Origin: Alphaproteobacteria bacterium
Lineage (GTDB): Bacteria > Pseudomonadota > Alphaproteobacteria > UBA6615
Assembly (NCBI GenBank): GCA_009694135.1
Contig: SHVS01000001.1
Span: 1-64,000 of the forward strand
Direction of reading: 5' to 3'
DNA: 64,000 bases
The notes beneath the pieces are model-generated. The model saw only the letters and a list, made by a program, of their open reading frames with translations, was not told the DNA's origin and did not search any database. Shown piece after piece: positions 1-9,348 of this stretch; position 1 is the first letter of the stretch, and each line of letters begins with the position of its first letter. A program made the translations under genes and the position numbers.

Positions 1-96
1 GCTCGCCGCGGCGAACAGTCCGGCCGCGAGCGTGTAGGCAAGGTTGCGTCCGCCGCGAATTCTTATGATGCGCTGTGCGCCTTCTGCTGCCAAGGG

Positions 97-378
97 CTAG
101 TGCCGGCGCCGAGGGAACACCCGGCGCGGACCAGCACCCGCCGTCGCGCGCGCGCGTTCATCGAGATGGCGGAAATTGATCCGGCCCTTGTCCAGGTCAT
201 AAGGCGTCATCTCGACCGTGACCCGATCGCCGACCAAGATGCGGATACGGTTTTTCTTCATCCGCCCGGAGACGTAGGTCAAAACCTCGTGTCCGTTGTC
301 GAGCGTCACCCGAAAGCGCGCGTCGGGTAAAACTTCGCTCACCCGGCCTTCGGCTTCAATCAGGCCTTCCTTGGACAC
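97..378 (-). CDS. infA: Translation initiation factor IF-1, variant with basic C-terminal extension
   Basis: Translation [71 protein letters not shown] is IF-1 like. GTG start inferred at 378; the ORF-track start at 480 is too far upstream. Confidence 0.93.
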   Translation of the reverse strand: MSKEGLIEAEGRVSEVLPDARFRVTLDNGHEVLTYVSGRMKKNRIRILVGDRVTVEMTPYDLDKGRINFRHLDERARATAGAGPRRVFPRRRH

Positions 379-484
379 CAATAAAACCCTTTGTAGATGC
401 GGAAGACCCGGAGCCCGATCACGCTGGCGTCCGGGGGTGGAACGGGCGAAGCGGAGGCTTGCGCCCCCGCTCCACTCCAATCAT

Positions 485-504
485 GCCCCGTTAGGAAACG
501 GGGC
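485..504. terminator. Perfect 8-bp stem, 4-nt loop hairpin between the csp and infA genes
   Basis: GCCCCGTT-AGGA-AACGGGGC read directly; no strong T-tract follows, so it may be an attenuator or mRNA 3' structure rather than a terminator. Confidence 0.5.
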
Positions 505-513
505 GCGTCGCCG

Positions 514-717
514 TTAGGCGAGCTTCAGATCGACCGCAGCCTGCTTGCCGCGCTCGGTCGCCACCTCGAAGGTCACGCGCTGACCTTCGTTGAGGACCTG
601 CATACCAGCGCGCTCAACAGCGCTGATGTGCACAAACACGTCGCGACCGCCGTCAGACGGAACGATAAATCCAAAGCCCTTAGCCGGATTGAACCACTTT
701 ACTGTACCGCTAGCCAA
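514..717 (-). CDS. Cold-shock protein, CspA family
   Basis: [37 protein letters not shown] has RNP motifs KGFGFI and VFVHIS. TTG start at 717 preceded by GGAGG. Confidence 0.93.
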   Translation of the reverse strand: MASGTVKWFNPAKGFGFIVPSDGGRDVFVHISAVERAGMQVLNEGQRVTFEVATERGKQAAVDLKLA

Positions 718-882
718 AATCGCCTCCAACACTTCAAGACCGCAGCCGCGACCATTCGCGCCCGCACAGTTCCGGCCTTTGATTTTCGGAAGCGACGCGC
801 AAACGGCGCTTGGATTATCGCAAAGCGGAAAGCTGATGCGGTCAATATGGGCCTTCCGCCGGCAAATAGCAATTGCGCTCGA

Positions 883-1938
883 TCACTGTCCTCGCAGTTG
901 GCGAAAACTAACCATGGCCGCGCTGCGCTCGTCCCACAGCGCCAGCCGCACGCTCTGCAGGCTTCCGAGCAGGCTCACGCGGCCAATGGAGCAGAGTTCG
1001 GGGAACTGCTTAATGCACTCGGGCAAGCGATAGCTGGGAATCGTGCTGCATAAATGATGAATATGATGCATTCCGATATTGGCCGTCAGCCAATGTAGCG
1101 GCCTTGGCAGATCGTAGAACGAACTGCCATGCAGCGCCGCTTCGCCGAAATTCCACTCGCCCTTGTGCTGCCACAGAGTGTCGCGGAACTGGTGCTGGAT
1201 GACGAACATCCACACGCCGATCGCCGACGCCAGCATCACGACCGGCAGATGAATCATCGCCAGCGCCATGGGTCCGATCAGGGCCGCCAGCCCCGCCAAC
1301 AAGCCGAGGATGGCGAAATTGGTCAAAAGCACGCTGCGCCAGAGGCCGAACTGACGCAGCGGCAGATCGAGCGGCAGGCGATGCTTGACCAGAAAGAGAT
1401 AGGCCGGGCCAATGCCGAACAGCACGAGCGGATGCCGATATGCCCGATAAACCAGCTTTCGCCAGCGCGGCAGGGCGCGATACTCGGCAACCGTCAGCGT
1501 GGTGATATCGCCGACGCCGCGCCGCTCGAGATTACCCGAACCGGCGTGATGCATGGCGTGTGTACGCCGCCAATATTCATAGGGCGTGAGCGTGAACACG
1601 CCAAGCAGGCGGCCGACGAAATCATTGGCATGGGCTGAGCGAAAGAAGGAGCGGTGTCCACAATCGTGCTGCAAGACGAACAGGCGAACCAGAATAAATG
1701 CGGCGGGCACGGCAAGCGCCAGCGTCAGCAGGTAGCTGTAGGAAAGAGCCAACAGCATCGCCAGCCACAGGCCGACAAACAGGACCGCCGTCACCGCCAA
1801 CTCGCGCAGGCTGCGCGCGATGCTGGGCACGGCGAAGGTGCGTAAGCGCGCCGCCCACAGGCGTGCGGCCTCTTTGCGTTCGGCCTGCTGCCCGCTGTGG
1901 TGAACATCCGCATTCAACGAGGTAATACTACTTATCAC
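883..1938 (-). CDS. Membrane fatty acid desaturase family protein
   Basis: Three His-box pattern: HDCGH, HAMHH, HHIHH; multiple hydrophobic segments. Confidence 0.88.
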   Translation of the reverse strand: MISSITSLNADVHHSGQQAERKEAARLWAARLRTFAVPSIARSLRELAVTAVLFVGLWLAMLLALSYSYLLTLALAVPAAFILVRLFVLQHDCGHRSFFRSAHANDFVGRLLGVFTLTPYEYWRRTHAMHHAGSGNLERRGVGDITTLTVAEYRALPRWRKLVYRAYRHPLVLFGIGPAYLFLVKHRLPLDLPLRQFGLWRSVLLTNFAILGLLAGLAALIGPMALAMIHLPVVMLASAIGVWMFVIQHQFRDTLWQHKGEWNFGEAALHGSSFYDLPRPLHWLTANIGMHHIHHLCSTIPSYRLPECIKQFPELCSIGRVSLLGSLQSVRLALWDERSAAMVSFRQLRGQ

Positions 1939-2073
1939 ACCGCTGCCCTCTCCGTCAGGGTTGGTAACACAGCCACGAGGAGCTGGGCGTCAGGCGCCCG
2001 ACTCGGTCGGGATCAAACGCGATTGACGTGAATCTATCGCCGGCGCGGGCGCAAGAGCGGACGGCCGAATTCG

Positions 2074-2232
2074 TCACTCCTCGCTTGCAGGCTCATCGGT
2101 GGCGAGCGCCGGGTCTATCGCCCGGCGCTCGTCCACCTTGTCTTGCTTCGCCTTCAGGCGATCGGCCTTTTTGGTCGCCTTGGCGCGGTCACGCTCGGCC
2201 CGCTCGAAGCGATAGTTCGGCTTGCGCGGCAT
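2074..2232 (-). CDS. Small highly charged protein (52 aa), below ORF-track cutoff
   Basis: Reverse-strand translation MPRKPNYRFERAERDRAKATKKADRLKAKQDKVDERRAIDPALATDEPASEE*, with upstream GGAGACAGC-ATG. Confidence 0.7.
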   Translation of the reverse strand: MPRKPNYRFERAERDRAKATKKADRLKAKQDKVDERRAIDPALATDEPASEE

Positions 2233-2306
2233 GCTGTCTCCTCACCAGTTCTGGGCAGAGCGGCGCCCGGAGCGCGGGTTGGCCTAGTCGAGACGCTGCG
2301 CCGCGG

Positions 2307-3536
2307 TCAAGCCGCCCGGCTTGAACGGCGGGCGAAATTACGGCGGCCCTGGGCCGGCCGTTGTTGCCGCTGTTGTTGCTGCGGCCTGCTGGTGGAAGCG
2401 GGAGCGGTCGTGCCGCCCGCCACCGTCAGCTTGGCGCCAGTCAAGCGCTCGATATCGCGCAGATATTCGATCTCGCTCGAATCGCAGAACGACAGTGCGA
2501 TTCCGGCCGCGCCGGCGCGCGCCGTGCGTCCGATGCGATGCACATAGGACTCGGCCACATTCGGCAGGTCGAAGTTGATGACATGCGAAATATCCGGAAC
2601 GTCGATGCCGCGCGCCGCGATATCCGTCGCCACCAGAACGCGCGCCTGGCCGGCGCGAAAACGAGCGAGCGCCCGCATCCGCGCCGGTTGGCTCTTGTTG
2701 CCGTGCAGCGCCTCGGCTTCGGTGCCGCCGCTACACAGATATTCGGCCACTTTGCTGGCCGAATGCTTGGTGCGCGTGAAGACAATCGAGCGGGCCATGG
2801 CCGGATCGGCCAGCAACTTGCTAAGCAGTGCGCGCTTGTCGCCGCTGCGCACGAAGTAGACGCTTTGCTCGATGCGATCGGCCGTGATTTTGTCAGGCGT
2901 GGCTTCGACCCGCAGCGGCTGCTTCAGAATTCCGTCCGCCAAGCGGGTGACGGCATCCGGCATGGTCGCCGAGAACATGAGCGACTGGCGGGTCGCCGGC
3001 AGGGCCGAAATAATCTTGCGAATGTCGCGGATAAAGCCGAGATCGAGCATGCGATCGGCCTCGTCGAGCACGAAATGCGTGACCGCCGTGAGGCGCAGGT
3101 CGCGCGTTTGCAAAAGATCGAGCACGCGCCCGGGCGTGCCGACAACGATGTCGGTCCCGCGCATCAGCCGCTCGACCTGCGGCCGGCGGCCGACACCGCC
3201 CAGAATCACGGTGGTGTGCAGCGGCAGCCCAGAGGCCAATTGGCGGAGGCTTTCGTCGATCTGCAGCGCCAATTCACGCGTCGGCGCCAGGATCAGGGCG
3301 CGCGGCAGACCGCGCCCCTGGCGGCGCTCGCCGCCGATGAGGTGTTGCAACAGCGGCAGGCCAAAAGCGGCCGTCTTGCCGGTGCCGGTCTGGGCGACGC
3401 CGATCAGGTCACGCCCGGCGAGAATCGGCGGGATGGCCTTGATTTGGATTGGGGTTGGGGTTTGATAATTCAGCTTTGTCAGAGCGCGAAAGAAGGTCTC
3501 GGCGACGCCGAGCGCCTGGAAATCAGAAGCTTGCAA
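2307..3536 (-). CDS. DEAD-box ATP-dependent RNA helicase (RhlE-like)
   Basis: Motifs AQTGTGKT, PTRELALQ, DEAD, SAT, HRIGRTARAG; basic, Q-rich tail. Confidence 0.95.
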   Translation of the reverse strand: MQASDFQALGVAETFFRALTKLNYQTPTPIQIKAIPPILAGRDLIGVAQTGTGKTAAFGLPLLQHLIGGERRQGRGLPRALILAPTRELALQIDESLRQLASGLPLHTTVILGGVGRRPQVERLMRGTDIVVGTPGRVLDLLQTRDLRLTAVTHFVLDEADRMLDLGFIRDIRKIISALPATRQSLMFSATMPDAVTRLADGILKQPLRVEATPDKITADRIEQSVYFVRSGDKRALLSKLLADPAMARSIVFTRTKHSASKVAEYLCSGGTEAEALHGNKSQPARMRALARFRAGQARVLVATDIAARGIDVPDISHVINFDLPNVAESYVHRIGRTARAGAAGIALSFCDSSEIEYLRDIERLTGAKLTVAGGTTAPASTSRPQQQQRQQRPAQGRRNFARRSSRAA

Positions 3537-3914
3537 TAAACGGTTCTTTCTTCACGCCGCAGCACGACGAATCTCTCGTCGGCGCAAGGCGGCGCAGTGC
3601 TCGGCCGACCACGCGCGATCGTGGGGCGGAAATGTTACGGAGGATTACTCGAAATGACGATTAGCGTTCGAGACGAACTCGAGCAATCGTCGGTCGCGCA
3701 TTCGCGAGAAACCCAATGTACCTAAGTGGCACCGCCAGGCGCGGATGTCAAGCTCGGCGCGCTGGCATCTGTTAGCACTGCGCCCGGAGTGGTTAACAAA
3801 AAGCCACTTCACCCGGATGCGAGCGTCGCAGATATGCCCTCAACAGCGTCAGCATAGCACGCAGCACGCAAACCCGCTCTGTAATTTTGCCCCTGGCGCA
3901 TATACGGTCAGCCG

Positions 3915-4487
3915 ATGGCGCGGAAGCGAGCGACCTTGGGCCTGTTCCTGTTGATTGCCTGCGCGATCCTCGGGCTGCAGGCGCTCACGCTGCTGATCAT
4001 GGGCCAGCCGTTTTTCTGCGCCTGCGGCACCCTCAAGCTGTGGCATGGCTTAGCATCCAGCCCCGAGACGTCACAGCATTTGTTGGATTGGTACAGCCTT
4101 TCGCACGTTATCCACGGAGTCATCTTTTATGGCCTCTTGTGGTTGGCGGCACCCAGGCGTGCGCTCGGTCCGCGCTTGATCCTAGCGGTCATGGCCGAAG
4201 GCGGCTGGGAGATATTAGAAAACACCCCCTTTCTGATCGACCGCTACCGCCAATCGGCGCTGGCGCAAGGATATTTCGGCGACAGCATCGTCAATTCGTT
4301 GTCCGACTCGCTGTCCATGGCCACGGGTTTTGCCTTCGCGCATAAATTGCCCTGGTGGTCGAGCCTGGCGCTGGTCCTCGCGCTTGAAGCGTTCGCCGGC
4401 TATATGATCCGCGACAACCTGAGTCTGAACATCATTCATCTGGTTGCGCCCAATGCCGCTTTGTCGCGTTGGCAGATGGGCGACTAG
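3915..4487 (+). CDS. UPF0314/DUF2585 family membrane protein
   Basis: HGLASSPETSQHLLDWYSLSHVIHGVIFYGLLW and WEILENTPFLIDRYR resemble this alphaproteobacterial family. Confidence 0.8.
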   Translation: MARKRATLGLFLLIACAILGLQALTLLIMGQPFFCACGTLKLWHGLASSPETSQHLLDWYSLSHVIHGVIFYGLLWLAAPRRALGPRLILAVMAEGGWEILENTPFLIDRYRQSALAQGYFGDSIVNSLSDSLSMATGFAFAHKLPWWSSLALVLALEAFAGYMIRDNLSLNIIHLVAPNAALSRWQMGD

Positions 4488-4630
4488 CGCTCAAGAGACC
4501 AGCCATATCGCTCCCGTGCCGGCGAAGCTTGGCCGCGAGGCGCAACGATCGCATAATAGAATCGTGGTAAGCACGGCGAGGCGTCGGGCCGATTGATCCG
4601 CCCCGGCGTCGCTCTCGGGGGCGCAGTGTC

Positions 4631-5899
4631 ATGGCGACAAGCGAAACGCGATTCCACGGTCTGGCGCGTCAGGCGAGCGCCATTGTTCTGGCCGGCGGGC
4701 GCGGCACCCGCTTGCTGGAATTGACCGAGATGCGCGCCAAGCCGGCGATCTTTTTCGGCGGCAAGTCGCGCATCGTCGATTTCGCGCTTTCCAACGCGCT
4801 CAACACCGGCATAAGGCGCATCGCGGTCGCGACCCAGTATCAGGCGCATAGCCTGATCGGCCATCTGCACCGTGGCTGGAACTTCCTGCGCGCCGAACGC
4901 AATGAATCGCTCGATATCCTGCCGGCCAGCCAGCGCGGGTCGGAGCAGCTCTGGTACCTCGGCACGGCCGACGCCGTTTATCAGAACATGGGCGTCATTT
5001 CGAGCTATGGGCAGGACTACATCGTCATCCTGGCCGGCGACCACGTCTATAAAATGGACTACGAGCCGATGCTGCGGCAGCACGTCGAACAAAACGCCGA
5101 TGTGACCGTCGGCTGCATCGCCGTGCCGCGCCACAGCGCCTCGGGCTTTGGCGTGATGGCGATCGACGCGACCAGCCGCATCGTCTCCTTCCTCGAGAAG
5201 CCCAAGGATCCGCCCGGCATGCCGGACCAGCCCGAAATGTCGCTGGTGAGCATGGGCATTTATGTCTTCTCGACCAAGTTCCTGTTCGACGAACTGCGCC
5301 GCGATTCGGCCGATCCGAACTCGAGCCATGATTTCGGCAAGGATTTGATCCCGTATATCGTCAAGCACGGCAAAGCGGTCGCGCATGCCTTTAGCACGTC
5401 TTGCGTGCGCTCGGCGGCCGAGCCCGAGGCCTATTGGCGCGACGTTGGTACGGTCGATGCCTATTGGGAAGCCAATATCGACCTGACCTCGATCGTACCC
5501 TCGCTCGACCTCTATGACATGCGCTGGCCGATCTGGACCTATGCCGAGATCACGCCGCCGGCCAAATTCGTGCATGACGAGCAAGGCCGCCGCGGCATGG
5601 CGATCAGTTCTTCCGTCTCCGGCGGCTGCATCATCTCCGGCGCTGTGCTGCGGCGCACGCTCTTGTTCACCGGCGTGCATGTCCATTCCTATGCGCGGCT
5701 GGAAAACGCGGTGATATTGCCGCGGGTGGAGGTCGGCCGCGGCGCGCAGCTGCGCAATGTGGTAATCGATCGCGGCGTGAAGGTTCCGCCCGGACTGGTC
5801 GTCGGCGACGATATGCAGGAAGACACGCGACGTTTCCGGCGAACCGAGCGCGGCATTTGTCTGATCACGCAGAAGATGATCGACCGTCTTGAGGCGTAA
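4631..5899 (+). CDS. glgC: Glucose-1-phosphate adenylyltransferase
   Basis: [44 protein letters not shown]; followed by glgA. Confidence 0.97.
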   Translation: MATSETRFHGLARQASAIVLAGGRGTRLLELTEMRAKPAIFFGGKSRIVDFALSNALNTGIRRIAVATQYQAHSLIGHLHRGWNFLRAERNESLDILPASQRGSEQLWYLGTADAVYQNMGVISSYGQDYIVILAGDHVYKMDYEPMLRQHVEQNADVTVGCIAVPRHSASGFGVMAIDATSRIVSFLEKPKDPPGMPDQPEMSLVSMGIYVFSTKFLFDELRRDSADPNSSHDFGKDLIPYIVKHGKAVAHAFSTSCVRSAAEPEAYWRDVGTVDAYWEANIDLTSIVPSLDLYDMRWPIWTYAEITPPAKFVHDEQGRRGMAISSSVSGGCIISGAVLRRTLLFTGVHVHSYARLENAVILPRVEVGRGAQLRNVVIDRGVKVPPGLVVGDDMQEDTRRFRRTERGICLITQKMIDRLEA

Positions 5900-5904
5900 G
5901 TCGC

Positions 5905-7347
5905 ATGCGCGTGCTGTCGGTCGCGTCCGAGGTCTATCCGCTGGTCAAGACCGGCGGATTGGCCGATGTCGCCGGCGCCCTGCCGCAGGCGCTCGCGCCA
6001 CATGGCATCGAGATCAAGACCCTCGTGCCGGCCTATCCCGGGGTGCTCGATCGTCTGCATCCGCGGGAAAATTATGGTTCGGTCGCCGATTTGTTCGGCG
6101 GACCGGCGCGAGTCATCAGCGGCCGGACGACCTCCGGCGCCGAAGTTCTGGCGATCCATGCGCCGCATCTCTATCAGCGCGCAGGCGGCCCGTATCTGGC
6201 GCCCGGCGGCGCCGACTGGCCTGACAACGGGCCGCGCTTCGCCGCGCTCGGCTGGGTCGCGCGCCTGCTTGGGCTTGGGCTCCTAGGAAGCTGGCAGCCG
6301 CAGATCGTGCATGCACATGACTGGCAGGCCGGACTTGCCCCGGCCTATCTGGCGCTCGCGGGCACGGCGCGCCCAGCGACGGTCATCACCATCCACAATA
6401 TCGCGTTCCAGGGGCTGTTTCCCTATGCCGACCTGTACGAGCTCCGCCTGCCGCCGCGGGCCTTCACCATCGATGGGGTCGAGTTCCACGGCCGCATCGG
6501 GTTCCTCAAGGCCGGGCTCGCCTTTGCCGACCGGCTGACCACGGTGTCGCCGAGCTATGCGCGCGAGATCCAAGGCCCGCAGCACGGGCATGGGCTCGAC
6601 GGGCTGTTGCGCCACCGCGCCGGCGTGCTTTCCGGCATTCTCAACGGCATCGACACCGCAGCCTGGGATCCAGCGAGCGACCCCATGATCGCCGAGCGCT
6701 ATGACGCCGAGCACCTGTCCGACAAAGCGCGCAACGCCGTCATCCTGCGCCGCCGGCTGGGGCTTGAACCGCGGCCCAAAGCGCCCTTATTTTGCATCCT
6801 CAGCCGCCTGACGCAGGCCAAGGGCATCGATCTGGCGCTCGGCGCGCTGCATCAGATCCTCTCCGGCGGCGGCCAGCTTGCGATTCTCGGCGCCGGCGAG
6901 CCGCTGATCGAAGCCGCCGCGCGCGCCGCGGCCGAAGCGCATCCGGGGCAAGTCGTGACCATCATCGGCTACGATGAATCATTGGCGCATCAGTTCCAGG
7001 CGGCGGCGGACGCGATCCTGGTGCCGTCGCGCACCGAACCCTGCGGGCTGACGCAGCTTTATGGGCTGCGCTACGGCACGCTGCCGATCGTCGCGCGCGT
7101 CGGCGGCTTGGCCGATAGCGTCATCGACGCCAGCGACGCCGCGCTGGAAGATGGCGCCGCCACCGGTTTTCAGTTCGCAGCCGGATCGGTCGATGCGCTG
7201 CGCGACGCGATCGCCCGCGCCCTTGTCCTTTTCGCCCAGCCGGAGGCTTGGCGCGCGGTGCAGCGCCGCGCCATGTCGCGCGACTTCTCCTGGCGCACCC
7301 CTGCCCGCCGCTATGCGGAGCTGTATCGGAGCCTGGTTCCGGCATGA
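5905..7347 (+). CDS. glgA: Glycogen synthase (ADP-glucose type)
   Basis: MRVLSVASEVYPLVKTGGLADVAGALP; HAHDWQAGLAP; PSRTEPCGLTQLYGLRYGTLPIV. Confidence 0.97.
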   Translation: MRVLSVASEVYPLVKTGGLADVAGALPQALAPHGIEIKTLVPAYPGVLDRLHPRENYGSVADLFGGPARVISGRTTSGAEVLAIHAPHLYQRAGGPYLAPGGADWPDNGPRFAALGWVARLLGLGLLGSWQPQIVHAHDWQAGLAPAYLALAGTARPATVITIHNIAFQGLFPYADLYELRLPPRAFTIDGVEFHGRIGFLKAGLAFADRLTTVSPSYAREIQGPQHGHGLDGLLRHRAGVLSGILNGIDTAAWDPASDPMIAERYDAEHLSDKARNAVILRRRLGLEPRPKAPLFCILSRLTQAKGIDLALGALHQILSGGGQLAILGAGEPLIEAAARAAAEAHPGQVVTIIGYDESLAHQFQAAADAILVPSRTEPCGLTQLYGLRYGTLPIVARVGGLADSVIDASDAALEDGAATGFQFAAGSVDALRDAIARALVLFAQPEAWRAVQRRAMSRDFSWRTPARRYAELYRSLVPA

Positions 7348-8330
7348 AATCTTCCGCTCTCCACGCCGACGCGCTAATCTGGGACGCGCACGCCTGCCTG
7401 CCGTTGTCGCCGCTGGCCGATGTGTCTGCGCTGGCCCGGCACAAAGCCGCCGGCGTGGATTATGTGTCGATCAACATCGGCATGGATATGAACCCGATCG
7501 AGCAGGTGATGGCGACGCTGGCGGCCTTCCGCGCGCAGGTGCAAGCGCGGCCGGATCTGTTCCGCCTGGTCGAAAGCGGCGCGGATGTCGAACGCGCCCG
7601 CACCGACGGCGTGCTGGCGCTCGGTTTCGATCTGGAAGGCGGGCTGCCGCTGCTCGGCCGGGCGGAAATGGTGGTGTTGTTCGGCGCGCTGGGCGTGCGG
7701 CAGATCCACCTGGCCTATAACCGCAATAATGCACTCTGTGGCGGCTGTTACGATTTGCCGATGGGACTGACCGCGCTTGGCCGCGAGATCGTGGCCGCGA
7801 TCAACGCCGCCGGTATCTTGATGGATTGCTCGCACACGGGCGAAAAGAGCGCCTTCGAGATTATCGAGGCGTCAAACGCCCCGGTCGTGTTCAGCCATTC
7901 CAACCCGCGCGCGGTATCTAATGACAAGCGCAATATCGCGGACTCCTTGATCGATGCCTGCGCGCTAAGAGGCGGCGTGGTGTGCGCCAATGGCGTCGGG
8001 CGTTTTCTCGACGATCCCGAAGCCGGCACGCCGTCGATCCTGCGCGCAATCGATTACCTGGTGACGCGCATTGGCCCCCGCCACGTCGGCATCGGGCTCG
8101 ATTATTCCTATTCGCAGGGAATCGATGACGATCCGCCCGGTCTGAACAAAGATTATTGGTGGCCGCGCGCGGAGGGTTATTCCAACGGCATCAACATCCG
8201 CATCGCCACGCCGGAGCAATGGCCGGAGATCACCGAAGGCCTGGTAAAGCTCGGCTACGCAGAAGCCGATATCCGCGCCATCCTCGGCGGCAATATGCTG
8301 GCGCTGGCGAAGACGGTGTGGCGGCGATAA
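7344..8330 (+). CDS. Membrane dipeptidase family (peptidase M19)
   Basis: ALIWDAHACLPL, DLEGG, DCSHTGEKS, VFSHSNPRAV, HVGIGLDYSYSQG; ATGA overlap with the glgA stop. Confidence 0.9.
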   Translation: MKSSALHADALIWDAHACLPLSPLADVSALARHKAAGVDYVSINIGMDMNPIEQVMATLAAFRAQVQARPDLFRLVESGADVERARTDGVLALGFDLEGGLPLLGRAEMVVLFGALGVRQIHLAYNRNNALCGGCYDLPMGLTALGREIVAAINAAGILMDCSHTGEKSAFEIIEASNAPVVFSHSNPRAVSNDKRNIADSLIDACALRGGVVCANGVGRFLDDPEAGTPSILRAIDYLVTRIGPRHVGIGLDYSYSQGIDDDPPGLNKDYWWPRAEGYSNGINIRIATPEQWPEITEGLVKLGYAEADIRAILGGNMLALAKTVWRR

Positions 8331-8362
8331 CGACGCCGCACCCTCGCCGCGACGCTAAGCGT

Positions 8363-9343
8363 CTAAAGCCCCTCGAATAACGCCGTCGAAATGTAGCGCT
8401 CCGAGCAGGACGGCACGATACACACGATCGTCTTGCCTGCGCTTTCCGGGCGCTTGGCGAGTTCGAGCGAAGCCCAGATCATCGCGCCGGAAGAAATGCC
8501 GACTGGAATCCCGTCCTTCTTCGACACTTCGCGCGCCGTCTTGAACGCGTCCTCATTGGCGACCTTGATCACTTCGTCCATCAACTTGACGTTGAGGATC
8601 TCCGGCACGAAGCCGGCGCCGATGCCCTGCATCGGATGCGGGCCGGGTTTTTCGCCCGATAGAACCGCCGAATCCTTGGGCTCGACGGCGATCATCTTCA
8701 GCCCCGGCTTACGCGGCTTCAGGACTTCGCCGACGCCGGTCAAGGTGCCGCCGGTGCCGACGCCCGACACCACGAAATCGACCGCCCCGCCGGTGTCGTT
8801 CCAGATTTCCTCGGCGGTCGTGGTGCGATGGATCGCCGGATTGGCCGGATTGCCGAACTGCCACGGCATGACCGCGCCGGGAATTTCCTTCAACAGCTGA
8901 TTGGCCTTGTCGATCGCGCCCTGGAGGCGCTGCTCCTTGGGCGTGAGCACGATTTCCGCACCGAGAATCGCCAGCATCTTGCGGCGCTCGATCGACATGG
9001 TTTCGGGCATCGTCAAGATGCAGCGATAGCCCTTGGCGGCGGCGACGAAGGCGAGCGCGATGCCGGTGTTGCCGGAGGTCGGCTCGACGATCACCGAGCC
9101 GGGCTTGAGCTTGCCCTCGGCTTCCATCGCCTCGATCATCGCCACGCCGATGCGGTCCTTGACCGACGACAGCGGGTTGAAGAACTCGAGCTTGAGCAGC
9201 ACATCGGCGCGCGCCCCGGCGTCCTTCGCCGTGCGCTGCAGGCGGACGAGCGGGGTATCGCCGATGGTATCGGCGATGGTGTCGTAGATCTTGCCGCGGC
9301 CACGCGTGTGGCGCGGCGGGGCGGCTTTTGTCTGCTGGGCCAT
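8363..9343 (-). CDS. cysK: Cysteine synthase A (O-acetylserine sulfhydrylase)
   Basis: FFNPLSSVKDRIGVAMIEAME, PTSGNTGIALAFVAAAKGY, GTGGTLTGVGEVLK. Confidence 0.95.
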   Translation of the reverse strand: MAQQTKAAPPRHTRGRGKIYDTIADTIGDTPLVRLQRTAKDAGARADVLLKLEFFNPLSSVKDRIGVAMIEAMEAEGKLKPGSVIVEPTSGNTGIALAFVAAAKGYRCILTMPETMSIERRKMLAILGAEIVLTPKEQRLQGAIDKANQLLKEIPGAVMPWQFGNPANPAIHRTTTAEEIWNDTGGAVDFVVSGVGTGGTLTGVGEVLKPRKPGLKMIAVEPKDSAVLSGEKPGPHPMQGIGAGFVPEILNVKLMDEVIKVANEDAFKTAREVSKKDGIPVGISSGAMIWASLELAKRPESAGKTIVCIVPSCSERYISTALFEGL

Positions 9344-9348
9344 GAGTT

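Noticed and set aside
1-93. Possible start of another minus-strand gene (TTG 93: MAAEGAQRIIRIRGGRNLAYTLAAGLFAAAS...)
   Set aside because: Only about 31 codons in the window and no recognisable family; cannot be supported.
2361-3539. 392-aa plus-strand ORF opposite the DEAD-box helicase
   Set aside because: Mirror ORF of a clear helicase; no recognisable domain.
4484-5686. 400-aa minus-strand ORF opposite glgC
   Set aside because: His/Arg/Asp-rich antisense artefact; glgC is certain.
8351-8363. GACGC-TAA-GCGTC hairpin between the dipeptidase and cysK genes
   Set aside because: Only a 5-bp stem and no T-tract; too weak to call a terminator.
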